Source of the DNA: Candidatus Nanopelagicus sp.
GTDB lineage: Bacteria; Actinomycetota; Actinomycetes; Nanopelagicales; Nanopelagicaceae
Direction: 5' to 3'
Length of the DNA stretch: 54,022 bases
NCBI GenBank assembly: GCA_016462445.1
Contig: JAEMTE010000006.1
Location: 1 to 54,022, forward strand
Shown: piece by piece, positions 18,164 to 28,768 of the stretch
How the letters are laid out: each line of letters begins with the position of its first letter
Position numbering within the stretch: the first letter of the stretch is position 1
The notes under the pieces: model-generated
Databases searched by the model: none
What the model was told of the DNA's origin: nothing
Seen by the model: only the letters and a program-made list of their open reading frames with translations
Made by a program: the position numbers and the translations under genes

Positions 18164-18880
18164 ATGAAAAAAGCGGTTCGGTTAATCTTTCTCACCACAA
18201 CCTGGCTGCTGCTAATTTTTGCAATGTTTGAGTTAGGTATGTGGCAGCTGCACCGGGCTCAAGATATGGCGGTAGCAACTGCGCCAAAGGCAGATCAGCC
18301 GCTGATTGAATTAACCCAGATCGCCTCCGCCGGCATGAACCTGCCAATCAAAGCGGTTAATCGAATTGTCTCTGCTGCTGGCAGCTACTCAAAAAGCTAT
18401 ATCGCCCCAGATCAAAAATTAGCCAACCAGCAGATTGTTGATTTAGATGTGCGGTTATTAAAGTTAGAAAGTGGGCATGCGATATTGGTGGCGCGAGGAG
18501 TAGCAGGTGATCCACCTGAACTGATTAATTCACCGGTTGCGGTAACTGGGCGGCTATATCCAAGGCAAAATGTTGATCGCGCTTTCACCGCCCCAGGCCT
18601 ACTATCACGTATTGATCCAGCATTAGTTGTCAGCAAGGAGAACCCATTTTTATATGATGGCTACATAATCTTGCAATCAGAGAGATTATCTAATGGTGGG
18701 AAAAGTGAGATCTCATTAATCCCCACCCCGCAGATCTCCCAAGCTGTTCCAGGTTTTTATTGGCAACATATCTCATATGTTGTGGTTTGGTGGTTTATGG
18801 GAGTACTACTCTTAGTAGCACCTTTATTTCCACAACTGCGAAAGCCAAAGCAAGAGATGAAAGTGAGAGTTAAAAAATGA
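18164..18880 (+). CDS. SURF1 family protein
   Basis: A 238-residue SURF1-type membrane protein. It has the classical plan of one helix near each end (about residues 8-24 and 205-222) with an extracytoplasmic domain between. The signature after the first helix, LGMWQLHRAQD, and the second-helix tyrosine/tryptophan cluster are visible. SURF1 proteins help cytochrome c oxidase assembly (haem a delivery). It overlaps the following DUF3817 gene by four bases, so the pair is coupled. Confidence 0.88.
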   Translation: MKKAVRLIFLTTTWLLLIFAMFELGMWQLHRAQDMAVATAPKADQPLIELTQIASAGMNLPIKAVNRIVSAAGSYSKSYIAPDQKLANQQIVDLDVRLLKLESGHAILVARGVAGDPPELINSPVAVTGRLYPRQNVDRAFTAPGLLSRIDPALVVSKENPFLYDGYIILQSERLSNGGKSEISLIPTPQISQAVPGFYWQHISYVVVWWFMGVLLLVAPLFPQLRKPKQEMKVRVKK

Positions 18881-19179
18881 GTGGTGTAATTATTAGATTT
18901 CGGATCATGGCAATCTGGGCTGGGGCGATGTCACTTTTGCTTTGGTTTATCTATATGCCAGCAAAGTATCTAATCTCTGATGGTGATTTTTATCAGCGAT
19001 TTATTTGGATTCCAATTGTGCATGGCTTTACCTATCCGATCTATCTCTTAGCCGCCCTGCACCTATGTATCGCAAAGCGAAAATCCCTAATTAGCACAGG
19101 CTTATTTCTACTAGCTGGCACCTTGCCGGTGGCCTCGATTTGGATTGAACGAAAGATAAGAGGGCAGGGCCTTAGCTAG
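18877..19179 (+). CDS. DUF3817 family membrane protein
   Basis: A 100-residue protein with three predicted membrane helices (about 8-25, 45-63, 70-88). The pattern RFRIMAIWAGAMSLLLWF at the start, then IPIVHGFTYPIYLLAALHL with the conserved His, fits DUF3817, a small family found near respiratory or division genes in Actinobacteria. It is translationally coupled to the SURF1 gene. No activity is known. Conserved His and Tyr in the second helix suggest a structural or cofactor role, which is speculation. Confidence 0.85.
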   Translation: MSGVIIRFRIMAIWAGAMSLLLWFIYMPAKYLISDGDFYQRFIWIPIVHGFTYPIYLLAALHLCIAKRKSLISTGLFLLAGTLPVASIWIERKIRGQGLS

Positions 19180-19315
19180 CCTCTTGGGTAAAAGGCTTCA
19201 TCTAATCTTTACCTTTAGATTATGCGTGTCTGCGCAAAAAGTGTTGGCTAGTAATTTATCGTTTACTCATCTTCCAAAACCTTAAGCACAACTAAACAGA
19301 TTGCGATAATAGAAA

Positions 19316-20668
19316 TTGGCTAGTGAATCTATTGTCTTAAAGTCAGTTGCAAACAAGCCCCTTCCTGCCCGAATCACATATGTTTTAGATACCAGCGTTT
19401 TATTAGCTGATCCAGTAGCGCTCACAAGATTTGCTGAGCATGAGGTAATCATTCCAATCACTGTAATTGGTGAGTTAGAGACAAAACGTGATCACCCAGA
19501 GCTTGGTTACTTTGCCAGAGCCGCCCTTCGCACTCTTGATGATTTACGTGTGAAAAGTGGCCGATTAGATCAATCTATAACCATTAATGATGAGGGTGGC
19601 TCATTATCTGTTGAGTTAAACCACTCAGATGTATCAAAGTTGCCGGCTGGATTTTTGCGTGATGGTTCAAATGATTCTAGAATTTTAGCAATCGCAAAAA
19701 ACTTAACAGCAGATGGCAGGCGAGTAGTTTTAGTAACTAAGGATCTACCACTTCGAGTTAAAGCCTCCTCAGTTGGAGTTGAGGCGCAGGAGTATCGGGC
19801 GGAGTTAGCTAGCACCAGTGGCTGGAGCGGGATGGTGGAGGAGAGTGTTGGCTCAACAATTATCGATTCACTATATGAAAAAGATCGCATCCAGCATGAG
19901 TTAGCAAAGACTCACCCTTGCCATACTGGAATTGTTTTGCACTCAGAAAAGGGAAGTGCGCTCGCCAGGGTTACACCAGATAAGCATCTGCAATTAGTAC
20001 GAGGGGATCGAGCCGCCTTTGGTCTGCACGGGCGAAGTGCTGAGCAACGAGTGGCATTGGATATTTTGTTAGATCCAGAGATCGGCATTATCTCTTTAGG
20101 CGGGCGAGCTGGAACTGGCAAGAGCGCTTTGGCATTATCGGCCGGCCTTGAAGCAGTCTTAGAGAAGCGCTTACATAAAAAGGTAGTTATCTTCCGCCCC
20201 CTTTATGCAGTAGGTGGGCAAGAGCTTGGTTACCTTCCTGGATCTGAGAATGAAAAGATGTCACCTTGGGCTCAGGCAGTCTTTGACACCCTAGGCGCCC
20301 TAGTTAGCCAGCAGGTAGTTGATGAGATTGTGGAGCGGGGCTTAATTGAGGTGTTGCCACTGACCCATATCCGAGGACGCTCCCTTCATGACTCCTTTGT
20401 AATTGTTGATGAGGCCCAATCCCTAGAGCGAGGGGTGCTCTTAACAGTTCTCTCTCGAATCGGACAAGGCTCTCGAGTTGTGCTAACCCATGACATCGCC
20501 CAACGGGATAATTTGCGGGTCGGCCGACATGATGGCGTGGTGGCGGTGGTTGAATCTTTAAAGGGTCACCCCCTCTTTGCCCATATCACCTTGACCCGAA
20601 GTGAGCGTTCTCAGATCGCAGCCCTGGTAACGGAGCTGCTAGAGGAGCCAATTAACTTCACAAGTTGA
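19316..20668 (+). CDS. PIN-PhoH ATPase (PhoH2 type)
   Basis: A 450-residue fusion of an N-terminal PIN nuclease-like domain ([12 protein letters not shown] with a catalytic Asp; later acidic residues in NDSRILAIA and VTKDLPLR) and a C-terminal PhoH P-loop ATPase (Walker [14 protein letters not shown] about 264-276; Walker [12 protein letters not shown]). Such PhoH2 proteins are reported as sequence-specific RNA helicase-nucleases. The start is TTG at 19316, five bases past a GATAAT -10 box, so the mRNA looks leaderless. Base composition becomes more GC-rich in the second half. Confidence 0.93.
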   Translation: MASESIVLKSVANKPLPARITYVLDTSVLLADPVALTRFAEHEVIIPITVIGELETKRDHPELGYFARAALRTLDDLRVKSGRLDQSITINDEGGSLSVELNHSDVSKLPAGFLRDGSNDSRILAIAKNLTADGRRVVLVTKDLPLRVKASSVGVEAQEYRAELASTSGWSGMVEESVGSTIIDSLYEKDRIQHELAKTHPCHTGIVLHSEKGSALARVTPDKHLQLVRGDRAAFGLHGRSAEQRVALDILLDPEIGIISLGGRAGTGKSALALSAGLEAVLEKRLHKKVVIFRPLYAVGGQELGYLPGSENEKMSPWAQAVFDTLGALVSQQVVDEIVERGLIEVLPLTHIRGRSLHDSFVIVDEAQSLERGVLLTVLSRIGQGSRVVLTHDIAQRDNLRVGRHDGVVAVVESLKGHPLFAHITLTRSERSQIAALVTELLEEPINFTS

Positions 20669-20869
20669 TCTTTTACCCCCTGCTGCGACATAACGGATAA
20701 ATCGGACTTAACAATTTCTGACCTGCGGTTTTAATAATCAGATTGCCTGTGAATATAAACATACTCGCGCCACACGCCAGTATAGATTTGCCCACCCCCC
20801 ATCTGGCTGGCACCCTGAAGCAGTCCAGAGAGCTGGATTTTCCGCAAAAGCGAGAAAGGCAGGGTAGCG

Positions 20870-21469
20870 ATGAAGAGCTTTAAGCCACTTCACCACCCAA
20901 GTAGGGCACGCGCCCTCTCCCTTTCTGCTGCCCTCTTGGCCTTTTTTCTAATGGCGGTCGAACCTAGCTACGCCTCCAGCACTATGCAGGTTTATGTCAA
21001 CATCCCAAATACCCCAGCCACCCCATTTCCGGGAGGGGATGATTACCTAGATCCCAACCCAGGCGTGCCATCCCTACTTGAGTTAGGAATGGTCAAGGCG
21101 GTTGATGCCTCAGCGATGGCGCTGCTTTCAATTGCTGCCCGCCAGATTGAGTCAGCCCGCCAACCAGCCGGGGCTAAGGCATTTGCCAAGGAGCTTGCCC
21201 TCAACACCTATCAATGGTCAGATGACCAATTTGATTGCCTAAATAAAATTTGGACTAAAGAGAGTCATTGGAATTATAAAGCCCGCAATAAAATCTCAGG
21301 TGCTCACGGTATCCCCCAAGCGCTACCGGCTACCAAGATGGAGTCGATCGGAACTGATTGGCGCACCAACCCTGTTACCCAAATTACCTGGGGACTTAGC
21401 TATATCGAAAAGCGTTATGAGACCCCATGCCGGGCATTGGTTAAATTCAAACGCTCTAACTGGTATTAA
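20870..21469 (+). CDS. secreted lytic transglycosylase-like protein
   Basis: A 199-residue exported protein with a signal peptide (basic start, hydrophobic core about residues 16-30, cleavage near SYAS), a linker region rich in Pro, and a C-terminal lysozyme-like SLT/aggregation-promoting-factor domain (about 115-199). The catalytic Glu is likely the one in LNKIWTKESHW, with GAHGIPQALPATKM as the second hallmark and TWGLSYIEKRYETPC at the end. It should cleave peptidoglycan. The 200-base upstream stretch holds a short TCCAG/CTGGA hairpin but no recognised riboswitch. Base composition is more GC-rich than neighbours. Confidence 0.85.
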   Translation: MKSFKPLHHPSRARALSLSAALLAFFLMAVEPSYASSTMQVYVNIPNTPATPFPGGDDYLDPNPGVPSLLELGMVKAVDASAMALLSIAARQIESARQPAGAKAFAKELALNTYQWSDDQFDCLNKIWTKESHWNYKARNKISGAHGIPQALPATKMESIGTDWRTNPVTQITWGLSYIEKRYETPCRALVKFKRSNWY

Positions 21470-21489
21470 AAGCTTTACTTTATTTTATA

Positions 21490-23145
21490 TTAATTAGGCC
21501 GCTGGCCAATATTTAACGGTTTGCGGGTTTGGGCATAAAAATCATTTCCTTTATCATCAATAATAATAAAGGCTGGAAAGTTCTCCACCTCAATCTTGAA
21601 AACCGCCTCCATACCCAACTCTTCATAATCTAAAACCTTAACCTTTTTAATACAATCCTGGGCAAGCCGAGCCGCTGGTCCACCAATTGATCCTAAATAA
21701 AATCCACCATGCACTTTACATGACTGGCTAACCTGCTCTGAGCGATTTCCCTTTGCCAGCATTATCATCGAACCACCTAAAGCTTGAAACTGCGCCACAT
21801 ATGAATCCATTCGACCAGCTGTGGTTGGACCAAAGGAGCCAGAGGCGTAACCGGCTGGAGTTTTAGCAGGGCCGGCGTAATAAACTGCGTAATCTTTTAA
21901 GTATTGCGGCATTGGTTTTCCGCTATCGATCAACTCTTTTATCTTTGCATGGGCAAGATCGCGGGCTACTACCAATGTTCCAGAAAGGCTTACCCGGGTC
22001 TTGGCTGGATATGCTGATAATTGAGCCAAAATAGCCTTCATCGGCTGATTTAGATCGATCTTAATCTCATCCTCTGCTAAATCATCAATTGTTGTTGCAG
22101 GCAGAAAGTGGGCTGGCTCAGTCTCTAACTTTTCAATAAAGACGCCATCCTTTGTAATCTTTGCCTTCACTTGACGATCTGCTGAGCAGGAGACTGCAAT
22201 TGCAATTGGCAAAGATGCGCCATGCCTAGGTAATCTAACAACTCGCACATCATGACAAAAGTACTTACCACCAAATTGGGCGCCAATACCAATATCTTGG
22301 GTTAGCTTTAAAATATCTTTCTCAAGCTCAAGATCTCTAAAGCCATGACCGGTCTTAGCATCACCTTTTGTAGGCAGTGAATCTAAGTATTTAGTACTTG
22401 CTAATTTTGCAGTTTTAACTGTGTACTCAGCACTGGTGCCGCCAATGACCACAACTAGGTGATAGGGCGGACAAGCTGATGTTCCCAGGGAGCGAAGTTT
22501 TTCATCTAGCCAGGTGAGAAATGATTTTGGATTTAAAACCGCTTTGGTCTCCTGATATAAAAATGATTTATTAGCACTACCGCCACCTTTGGCAATAAAT
22601 AAAAAGTTGTACTCATCTGCATGGTCGGTATCGGAGTAGATCTCAATCTGAGCAGGCAGATTATTGCCTGTGTTCTTCTCCTCCCAGGTGGTAAGCGGTG
22701 CTAATTGGGAGTAGCGCAGATTTAATTTAGTAAATGCATCATAAATTCCTTTAGAGATTGAGATTTCATCCTTTTCACTCGTCAATACCTGCTGCCCCTT
22801 TTTGCCCATCACAATTGCAGTACCGGTGTCTTGGCACATCGGCAAAATACCGCCGGCTGAGATATTGGCATTTTTTAGAAGATCTAAGGCAACAAAGCGA
22901 TCATTTGGGGAGCTTTGTGGGTCAGATAAAATATTTGCCAGCTGTTGTAGATGCTCAGCCCTTAGGTAATGGGAAATATCATGCATGGCAACCTGAGTTA
23001 AGTTTTCAATTACCTCAGGAGATACTTTTAAAAACTGCTTGCCATCGGCGCTAAAGCTACTAATGCCCTCCTTGGTAAGAAGGCGATACTCGGTTTTATC
23101 CTCACCAATTGGCAGCAGATCCTGATAGGTAAACTGGGGGGCCAT
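21490..23145 (-). CDS. fumarate hydratase, class I (iron-sulfur type)
   Basis: A 551-residue class I fumarase, fusing the TtdA-like alpha and TtdB-like beta parts in one chain. It interconverts fumarate and malate in the TCA cycle using an oxygen-sensitive 4Fe-4S cluster. Candidate cluster Cys lie in ILPMCQDTG (about residue 105), in SACPPYH and in [11 protein letters not shown] (C-terminal half); [15 protein letters not shown] and GPTTAGRMD are family landmarks. A second, oxygen-stable class II enzyme is not in the window. It lies back to back with ispH. Confidence 0.95.
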   Translation of the reverse strand: MAPQFTYQDLLPIGEDKTEYRLLTKEGISSFSADGKQFLKVSPEVIENLTQVAMHDISHYLRAEHLQQLANILSDPQSSPNDRFVALDLLKNANISAGGILPMCQDTGTAIVMGKKGQQVLTSEKDEISISKGIYDAFTKLNLRYSQLAPLTTWEEKNTGNNLPAQIEIYSDTDHADEYNFLFIAKGGGSANKSFLYQETKAVLNPKSFLTWLDEKLRSLGTSACPPYHLVVVIGGTSAEYTVKTAKLASTKYLDSLPTKGDAKTGHGFRDLELEKDILKLTQDIGIGAQFGGKYFCHDVRVVRLPRHGASLPIAIAVSCSADRQVKAKITKDGVFIEKLETEPAHFLPATTIDDLAEDEIKIDLNQPMKAILAQLSAYPAKTRVSLSGTLVVARDLAHAKIKELIDSGKPMPQYLKDYAVYYAGPAKTPAGYASGSFGPTTAGRMDSYVAQFQALGGSMIMLAKGNRSEQVSQSCKVHGGFYLGSIGGPAARLAQDCIKKVKVLDYEELGMEAVFKIEVENFPAFIIIDDKGNDFYAQTRKPLNIGQRPN

Positions 23146-23186
23146 GGGATAAATCTACCCACTCCTTGATCAATTAGGATGTGTTC

Positions 23187-24152
23187 ATGAGCGAGGTCAC
23201 TAAAAAACGAGTATTACTTGCTGCACCTCGCGGTTACTGCGCAGGTGTTGATCGCGCCGTTGTCACAGTTGAAAAAGCAATAGATCTCTATGGCGCACCG
23301 GTTTATGTTCGTAAGCAGATTGTTCATAACAAACATGTAGTTGCCACCTTAGAGGCACGGGGTGCGATATTTGTTGATGAGACTGATGAGGTGCCTGAGG
23401 GAAAAATCGTAGTTTTCTCAGCCCATGGTGTCTCACCTGCAGTTCATCAAAGTGCTGCGGAGCGAAACTTAAAAACTATTGATGCCACCTGTCCATTAGT
23501 TACCAAGGTTCACCATGAAGCCCGCCGATTTGCTGCAGAGGATTATGATATTTTATTGGTAGGACATGAAGGACATGAAGAGGTTGATGGCACAGCAGGT
23601 GAAGCCCCAGATCATGTGCAGTTAGTTGATGGAATTGAGAGTATTAAAGATATAAAGGTGCGAGATGAGAACAAGGTTGCTTGGCTCTCTCAAACCACCT
23701 TAAGTGTTGATGAAACACTGGCCACAGTAGCCGCTTTGCGCAAGCGCTTTCCTAATTTAATTGATCCACCAAGTGATGATATTTGTTACGCCACTCAAAA
23801 CCGACAGGTGGCAATTAAAGAGATTGCGCCAAAGGCTGATCTAGTTTTAATTGTTGGCTCCACCAACTCCTCTAACTCAGTTCGATTAGTTGAGGTGTCC
23901 CTTGAATATGGGGCTAAAGCTGCCTACCTAATTGATTTTGCAGCCGAGGCTAAGGATGAGTGGCTAACTGGTGTTAACACCATTGGCGTCTCTAGCGGGG
24001 CATCAGTTCCAGAGATTTTAGTTAAGGATCTACTTATGTGGTTAGCAGATCGCGGATTTAGTGATGTTCAGACAATTACCGCAGCTGAGGAGCATCTGCT
24101 CTTTTCAATACCGCCAGAGTTGCGAAAGGATTTAAAGGCTGCCGGGAAGTGA
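23187..24152 (+). CDS. ispH: 4-hydroxy-3-methylbut-2-enyl diphosphate reductase
   Basis: A 321-residue IspH that makes IPP and DMAPP from HMBPP in the last step of the MEP isoprenoid pathway with a 4Fe-4S cluster. Three ligands are visible: Cys in [11 protein letters not shown], Cys in [11 protein letters not shown] and Cys in [11 protein letters not shown]. His motifs VHNKHVV and VGHEGHEE, Glu, and [10 protein letters not shown] for substrate binding are intact. I take ATG 23187 because AGGA ends six bases before; a GTG at 23181 would sit too close. Its 3' end overlaps the convergent DUF6542 gene by 21 bases. Confidence 0.96.
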   Translation: MSEVTKKRVLLAAPRGYCAGVDRAVVTVEKAIDLYGAPVYVRKQIVHNKHVVATLEARGAIFVDETDEVPEGKIVVFSAHGVSPAVHQSAAERNLKTIDATCPLVTKVHHEARRFAAEDYDILLVGHEGHEEVDGTAGEAPDHVQLVDGIESIKDIKVRDENKVAWLSQTTLSVDETLATVAALRKRFPNLIDPPSDDICYATQNRQVAIKEIAPKADLVLIVGSTNSSNSVRLVEVSLEYGAKAAYLIDFAAEAKDEWLTGVNTIGVSSGASVPEILVKDLLMWLADRGFSDVQTITAAEEHLLFSIPPELRKDLKAAGK

Positions 24153-24554
24153 GGTAGCACCCTTTTCTTTCTCTCGCTTAAACCATAAATACCAGGTAAT
24201 ACCTGCGCCAGTTAGTAAATAAAAAGAGACTGAGGCAAGGCCAGCTACTAAATCAATTAATAACTTAGTCGGGGCAAATGAACCGCCGCCGGCAGTTGGC
24301 ATCAAGATAAGTGAGGCAATTAGAAGTGAGATTGGTGGGGCAACTGCGCTGACATAGGCGGTACCGCGCCGGCCTAAATAGATAGCGCCAAAGAAGGCGA
24401 TCCAGATAGCTAGGCAGGTAATAATTCCTAGTGAGCGGCGAAGGATTAACTCAATTGCTTCAAAGAAAAATATCAATAAAAATTGTAAAACAATTACCCC
24501 AGCCTTGGTTAAGCCAGGCCCCTTTATTGGATTACTAATTGGCAGATTACTCAT
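24132..24554 (-). CDS. DUF6542-like small membrane protein
   Basis: A 140-residue protein with about four hydrophobic helices (around 19-32, 42-62, 68-88, 105-126), a short polar N-terminus and a Lys/Glu-rich tail. Position next to ispH and upstream overlap with rmuC suggest the DUF6542 family seen in Actinobacteria. No catalytic motifs are evident. The first bases overlap the rmuC 3' end by eight bases, so it is translationally coupled to rmuC, and its end overlaps ispH in convergent fashion. Function unknown. Confidence 0.7.
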   Translation of the reverse strand: MSNLPISNPIKGPGLTKAGVIVLQFLLIFFFEAIELILRRSLGIITCLAIWIAFFGAIYLGRRGTAYVSAVAPPISLLIASLILMPTAGGGSFAPTKLLIDLVAGLASVSFYLLTGAGITWYLWFKREKEKGATSLPGSL

Positions 24555-25698
24555 CTTTACCTACCTCTATCTCCTCTACCTCAATAAAATCATCATCACC
24601 TGAGATACTTTTTAACTCTCGCACCGCACCAGGTGAATCAGGGTACTCAATTGCTAACTTATCTTTATCACCACTGACCCCTAAATTATGGATTCTTCTA
24701 GCTGGACTTAAAACGGTGCGCTCAGCAGTTGGTATTAGATCCTCATAAGCCTTAGCAGTGGATGAGATTGCTTTACCAACTGCAACAATCTTGCCATGTA
24801 GCAATGTTATGTTCTTTAAAAATGTATTTGCCACCTTTTGAATCTCATCAGCATTATCTGCAAGTTTATTGCGGGTGAAGATATAACCAATAGTACGAAG
24901 CAGAGCCATCATTGAGGTTGGTGTTGCCACCGTTACATTTAACTTAAATGCTTTCTCTAAAAAGGCGGGATCAATCCGAAGTGCCTCAGCTAATAATGTT
25001 TCAAATGGCACAAATAAAACTACAAAATCTGGAGATCCAGCAGATTTGTGATAGCCACGTTTTGCCAGTGCTTCAACATGTTTAAGTAGATCTTTTGTAT
25101 GTTGAGCAAGGAAATCATCGCGCTCACTTGCAACCTCAGTACCAAATGCATCTAAAAAGCGATCAAAGGGAAACTTTGAATCAATAAATATTGCAGAGCC
25201 CCCTGGCATCTTTACCGTGATATCTGGAATGCCAGATGAGTCAGCATCGGTAGTTGATTTTTGTCTGGTGTACTCATGATTTTCCCTAAGCCCTGCTGAT
25301 TGCAGTAGTAATTCAAGTTGGGCCTCACCAAACTTTCCCCGCGCCTGAGAATTAGATAGGGCGCCAGCAATTTTTTTAGTCTCATCAAAGATTGACTCAC
25401 TAGCCCTTCGCATCTCATTAATTGTGGTCTCAAGCTTTGCCTCTGCCTCGGTGCGAACCCGATTTGCTTCATGGGATTGAACCGATAATTTTTCAACAGT
25501 TGATTTCATTGCGGTAAGTTCGGCGGTTAATTTAATTGCGTTCTCTGTTTTGCCCCGCTCTGCCTCTAACTGCTTTTTATAATCATCTAATAGGGCGCCT
25601 TCATTACCACTTGATTTATTGCGCAACTTCGCCGCTAGGTAGCCAATCACGCCCCCAGCCAAAAGGCCGATAAGTAAGGAGATGATCGATGCGGGCAT
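24547..25698 (-). CDS. rmuC: DNA recombination protein RmuC
   Basis: A 383-residue RmuC-family protein. An N-terminal hydrophobic helix (about residues 4-20, LLIGLLAGGVIGYLAAK) is followed by a coiled coil (about 35-115) and then the RmuC nuclease-like domain with ARGKFGEAQLELLL, DSKFPFDRF and FVPFETLLAEAL, related to the restriction-endonuclease fold. It limits recombination between short inverted repeats in E. coli. It overlaps the DUF6542 gene and lies divergently from ychF, 51 bases apart. Confidence 0.94.
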   Translation of the reverse strand: MPASIISLLIGLLAGGVIGYLAAKLRNKSSGNEGALLDDYKKQLEAERGKTENAIKLTAELTAMKSTVEKLSVQSHEANRVRTEAEAKLETTINEMRRASESIFDETKKIAGALSNSQARGKFGEAQLELLLQSAGLRENHEYTRQKSTTDADSSGIPDITVKMPGGSAIFIDSKFPFDRFLDAFGTEVASERDDFLAQHTKDLLKHVEALAKRGYHKSAGSPDFVVLFVPFETLLAEALRIDPAFLEKAFKLNVTVATPTSMMALLRTIGYIFTRNKLADNADEIQKVANTFLKNITLLHGKIVAVGKAISSTAKAYEDLIPTAERTVLSPARRIHNLGVSGDKDKLAIEYPDSPGAVRELKSISGDDDFIEVEEIEVGKDE

Positions 25699-25749
25699 GG
25701 GGTTATAGTGGCAGGAAGAGGTGACAATCTTGCGTAGGCTTTACCCCTT

Positions 25750-26823
25750 GTGAGCCTTTCAATTGGAATCGTCGGTCTGCCAAATGTGGGTAAATCCACC
25801 CTTTTTAATGCGCTGACTAAAAATAATGTCTTAGCTGCCAACTACCCCTTTGCCACCATCGAACCCAATGTTGGGGTGGTGGGAGTTCCAGATGATCGCC
25901 TGCCGGTGCTGGCCAAAATATTTGCCTCTGAAAAAATTTTGCCAGCCGCCGTCTCCTTTGTTGATATTGCCGGAATTGTTAAAGGAGCCTCAGAGGGGGC
26001 AGGTCTTGGAAATAAGTTCTTAGCAAATATTCGCGAAAGTGATGCGATCTGTCAGGTAATTAGAGTTTTTAAAGATGGCGATGTTGTTCATGTTGATGGT
26101 GATGTTGATCCAAAGAAAGATATGGAGACAATTAATACCGAACTTTGTTTAGCTGATCTGCAAACTTTAGAAAAAGCGCTACCCAGATTGGAAAAAGAGG
26201 TGCGCACTATTAAGGAAAAAGTTCCAGTATTAAATGCAGCCAAAGAGGCGGCCCAGGTTTTAAATCAAGGACAACTACTTCGAGGAAGTAAGGTTGATCT
26301 CATCGCCATTGCCGAACTACAGCTTTTAACCGCTAAGCCATTTTTATATGTTTTCAATGTTGATGCGGCCGAGCTTTCTGATAATAAATTACGGGATGAG
26401 TTAGCGGCGTTGGTAAAGCCGGCTGAGGCGATCTTCTTGGATGCAAAGACTGAGGCTGAATTAGCTGATTTAGATGCGGCAGATGCGCTAGAACTACTTA
26501 AATCAATCGGATTAACTGAGCCAGGATTGACCACATTAGCAAGAGTTGGATTTAATACATTAGGATTACAGACATATCTAACCGCAGGTCCGAAAGAGAC
26601 TAGAGCGTGGACGATTCATAAAGGTGATACCGCTCCAGCTGCTGCTGGTGTGATTCACACAGATTTTCAAAAGGGATTTATCAAGGCTGAGGTTGTGGCC
26701 TTTGATGAGTTAGTAACTGCCGGATCAATGGTGCAAGCTCGCGCCAATGGCAAGGTGCGAATGGAAGGCAAGGATTACGTAATGGCTGATGGCGATGTAG
26801 TGGAGTTTAGATTCAATGTCTAA
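25750..26823 (+). CDS. ychF: redox-regulated ATPase YchF
   Basis: A 357-residue OBG-family P-loop protein that prefers ATP over GTP. The G domain starts at once ([16 protein letters not shown]), followed by the [12 protein letters not shown] switch I, the [20 protein letters not shown] switch II region, an alpha-helical insertion, and the C-terminal TGS domain (TFFTAGPKE-like [16 protein letters not shown] onward). The noncanonical NVDAA-type base-specificity motif ([10 protein letters not shown]) is in place of NKxD. It starts with GTG at 25750 without an SD, hinting at a leaderless mRNA. It overlaps typA by eight bases. Confidence 0.97.
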   Translation: MSLSIGIVGLPNVGKSTLFNALTKNNVLAANYPFATIEPNVGVVGVPDDRLPVLAKIFASEKILPAAVSFVDIAGIVKGASEGAGLGNKFLANIRESDAICQVIRVFKDGDVVHVDGDVDPKKDMETINTELCLADLQTLEKALPRLEKEVRTIKEKVPVLNAAKEAAQVLNQGQLLRGSKVDLIAIAELQLLTAKPFLYVFNVDAAELSDNKLRDELAALVKPAEAIFLDAKTEAELADLDAADALELLKSIGLTEPGLTTLARVGFNTLGLQTYLTAGPKETRAWTIHKGDTAPAAAGVIHTDFQKGFIKAEVVAFDELVTAGSMVQARANGKVRMEGKDYVMADGDVVEFRFNV

Positions 26824-28714
26824 AAAACAAGCACACTTAAAAGATCTCCCAATTAAAAAACGGGATAACCTGCGAAACGTAGCGATTATTGCCCACGTTG
26901 ACCATGGCAAAACAACTTTAGTAGATGCGATGCTTTGGCAATCTGGCGCCTTTGCTGCCCATAAAAAACAGGGTGAGGGTCAAGATCGCATGATGGATTC
27001 AATGGATTTAGAGCGGGAAAAAGGAATTACGATCTTGGCAAAAAATACTGCGGTAAAACGTGGGGATACGATTGTAAATATTATTGACACACCAGGGCAC
27101 GCAGATTTTGGTGGCGAGGTTGAGCGCGGACTGGAGATGGTTGATGGTGTTATTTTATTAGTAGATGCCTCAGAGGGACCACTGCCACAAACCCGCTTCG
27201 TACTTCGCAAAGCGCTACAAAAAAATCTACCAGTTATTTTACTTATTAATAAAGTAGATCGACCAGATTCACGAATTGCTGAGGTTGTTGATGAGACATA
27301 CGCACTTTTCTTAGATCTAGATGCAAATGAAGATCAGATTGAGTTTCCAATTGTTTACGCATCCGCTAAAGCAGGACGAGCATCACTAGAACGTCCTTCA
27401 GATGGTGGCATGCCTGATAAAGAAAACTTAGATATTTTATTTGACACAATTTTTTCTGCTATTCCAGCTCCTGAGTACCATGAAGGTGCACCACTGCAAG
27501 CACATGTTACAAACTTAGACTCATCTCCCTTCTTAGGTCGCCTAGCTCTTTGCCGCGTAAGAGAGGGTGTTATAAAAAAAGGCCAAAGTGTTATGTGGAT
27601 TAAAACCGATGGCACAAGTGAGCGAGTTAAAGTCTCTGAACTTCTAATTACCGAAGCATTAGAGCGAGTTCCAGCGATGGAGGCACACCCTGGCGACATT
27701 ATTGCAGTTGCCGGAATTGAAACTATTACCTTAGGTGAAACACTTGCCGAGCTAGAAAATCCACATGCTCTGCCATTAATAACAGTTGATGAGCCAAGTA
27801 TTTCGATGACAATTGGTATTAATACATCTCCGCTTGCTGGCAAGAGTGGCAGTAAGTTGACAGCTCGCCAGGTTAAGGGCCGCCTTGATGCTGAGTTAGT
27901 TGGAAATGTTTCACTTCGGGTTTTAAATACTGAGCGCCCAGATACTTGGGAGGTGCAGGGACGTGGTGAGTTACAACTTGCAGTATTAGTTGAGATTATG
28001 AAGCGCGAAGGTTTTGAGTTAACAGTTGGTAAGCCACAGGTAGTTATTAAGACAATTGATGGCAAGGTGCATGAGCCAATGGAGCGGCTATCTATTGATG
28101 CGCCAGAGGAGTACTTAGGTGTGATTACTCAATTAATGGCGCTTCGTAAAGGACGCATGGAGCAGATGGTTAACCATGGAACTAGTTGGATTCGTCTTGA
28201 TTACCGAGTTCCATCTCGTGGCTTAATTGGTTTTAGAACTGAGTTTTTAACTGAGACAAGAGGAACTGGATTACTCCACCATGTATTTGATGGTTATGAA
28301 GCATGGCATGGAGAGCTGCGCACTCGCTCAACTGGTTCATTGGTTTCAGATCGAATGGGAGCGGTAACTAGTTACGCACTTTATGGAACTCAAGACCGGG
28401 GTTCAATATTTGTTGAGCCAGGAGATGAAGTTTATGAAGGTATGGTGATTGGTGAGAACTCACGAAGTGAGGATATGGATGTTAACTGCGTTCGCGAGAA
28501 GAAGTTAACAAATATGCGAGCCTCTGGCACTGATGAATCTGAGAGATTAATTCCAGCTAAGAAATTAAATATGGAGGGCGCCCTTGAGTTTTGCCGTGAG
28601 GATGAGTGTGTTGAGGTAACACCTGCAGTGGTAAGAATTCGTAAGGTTGTTTTAGATGGTTCCACTAGGGCGCGTCAGACTTCAAAGAATAAGCGGGCGA
28701 ATGAGAACGCTTAA
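26816..28714 (+). CDS. typA: ribosome-associated GTPase TypA/BipA
   Basis: A 632-residue translational GTPase that helps 50S assembly and stress adaptation. It has the EF-G-like G domain (Walker A AHVDHGKTT about 26-34; DTPGHADFGGEVER switch II; INKVDRPD), domain II, the EF-G III and V-like parts (IDAPEEYLGVITQLM), and the BipA C-terminal domain (GSIFVEPGDEVYEGMVIGENSR), with the expected CREDECVEVTP near the end. It overlaps ychF by eight bases. Confidence 0.97.
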   Translation: MSKKQAHLKDLPIKKRDNLRNVAIIAHVDHGKTTLVDAMLWQSGAFAAHKKQGEGQDRMMDSMDLEREKGITILAKNTAVKRGDTIVNIIDTPGHADFGGEVERGLEMVDGVILLVDASEGPLPQTRFVLRKALQKNLPVILLINKVDRPDSRIAEVVDETYALFLDLDANEDQIEFPIVYASAKAGRASLERPSDGGMPDKENLDILFDTIFSAIPAPEYHEGAPLQAHVTNLDSSPFLGRLALCRVREGVIKKGQSVMWIKTDGTSERVKVSELLITEALERVPAMEAHPGDIIAVAGIETITLGETLAELENPHALPLITVDEPSISMTIGINTSPLAGKSGSKLTARQVKGRLDAELVGNVSLRVLNTERPDTWEVQGRGELQLAVLVEIMKREGFELTVGKPQVVIKTIDGKVHEPMERLSIDAPEEYLGVITQLMALRKGRMEQMVNHGTSWIRLDYRVPSRGLIGFRTEFLTETRGTGLLHHVFDGYEAWHGELRTRSTGSLVSDRMGAVTSYALYGTQDRGSIFVEPGDEVYEGMVIGENSRSEDMDVNCVREKKLTNMRASGTDESERLIPAKKLNMEGALEFCREDECVEVTPAVVRIRKVVLDGSTRARQTSKNKRANENA

Positions 28715-28768
28715 TACTTAAGTAGCGTCAAACCCTCTCTTGTCAGGGGGCTAGCGTTAAATTAAGCC

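Noticed and set aside
20669-20869. A ydaO (c-di-AMP) riboswitch before the transglycosylase-like gene, which is a common place for it in Actinobacteria
   Set aside because: The expected conserved blocks could not be found in the 200 bases; only a short TCCAG/CTGGA hairpin is visible.
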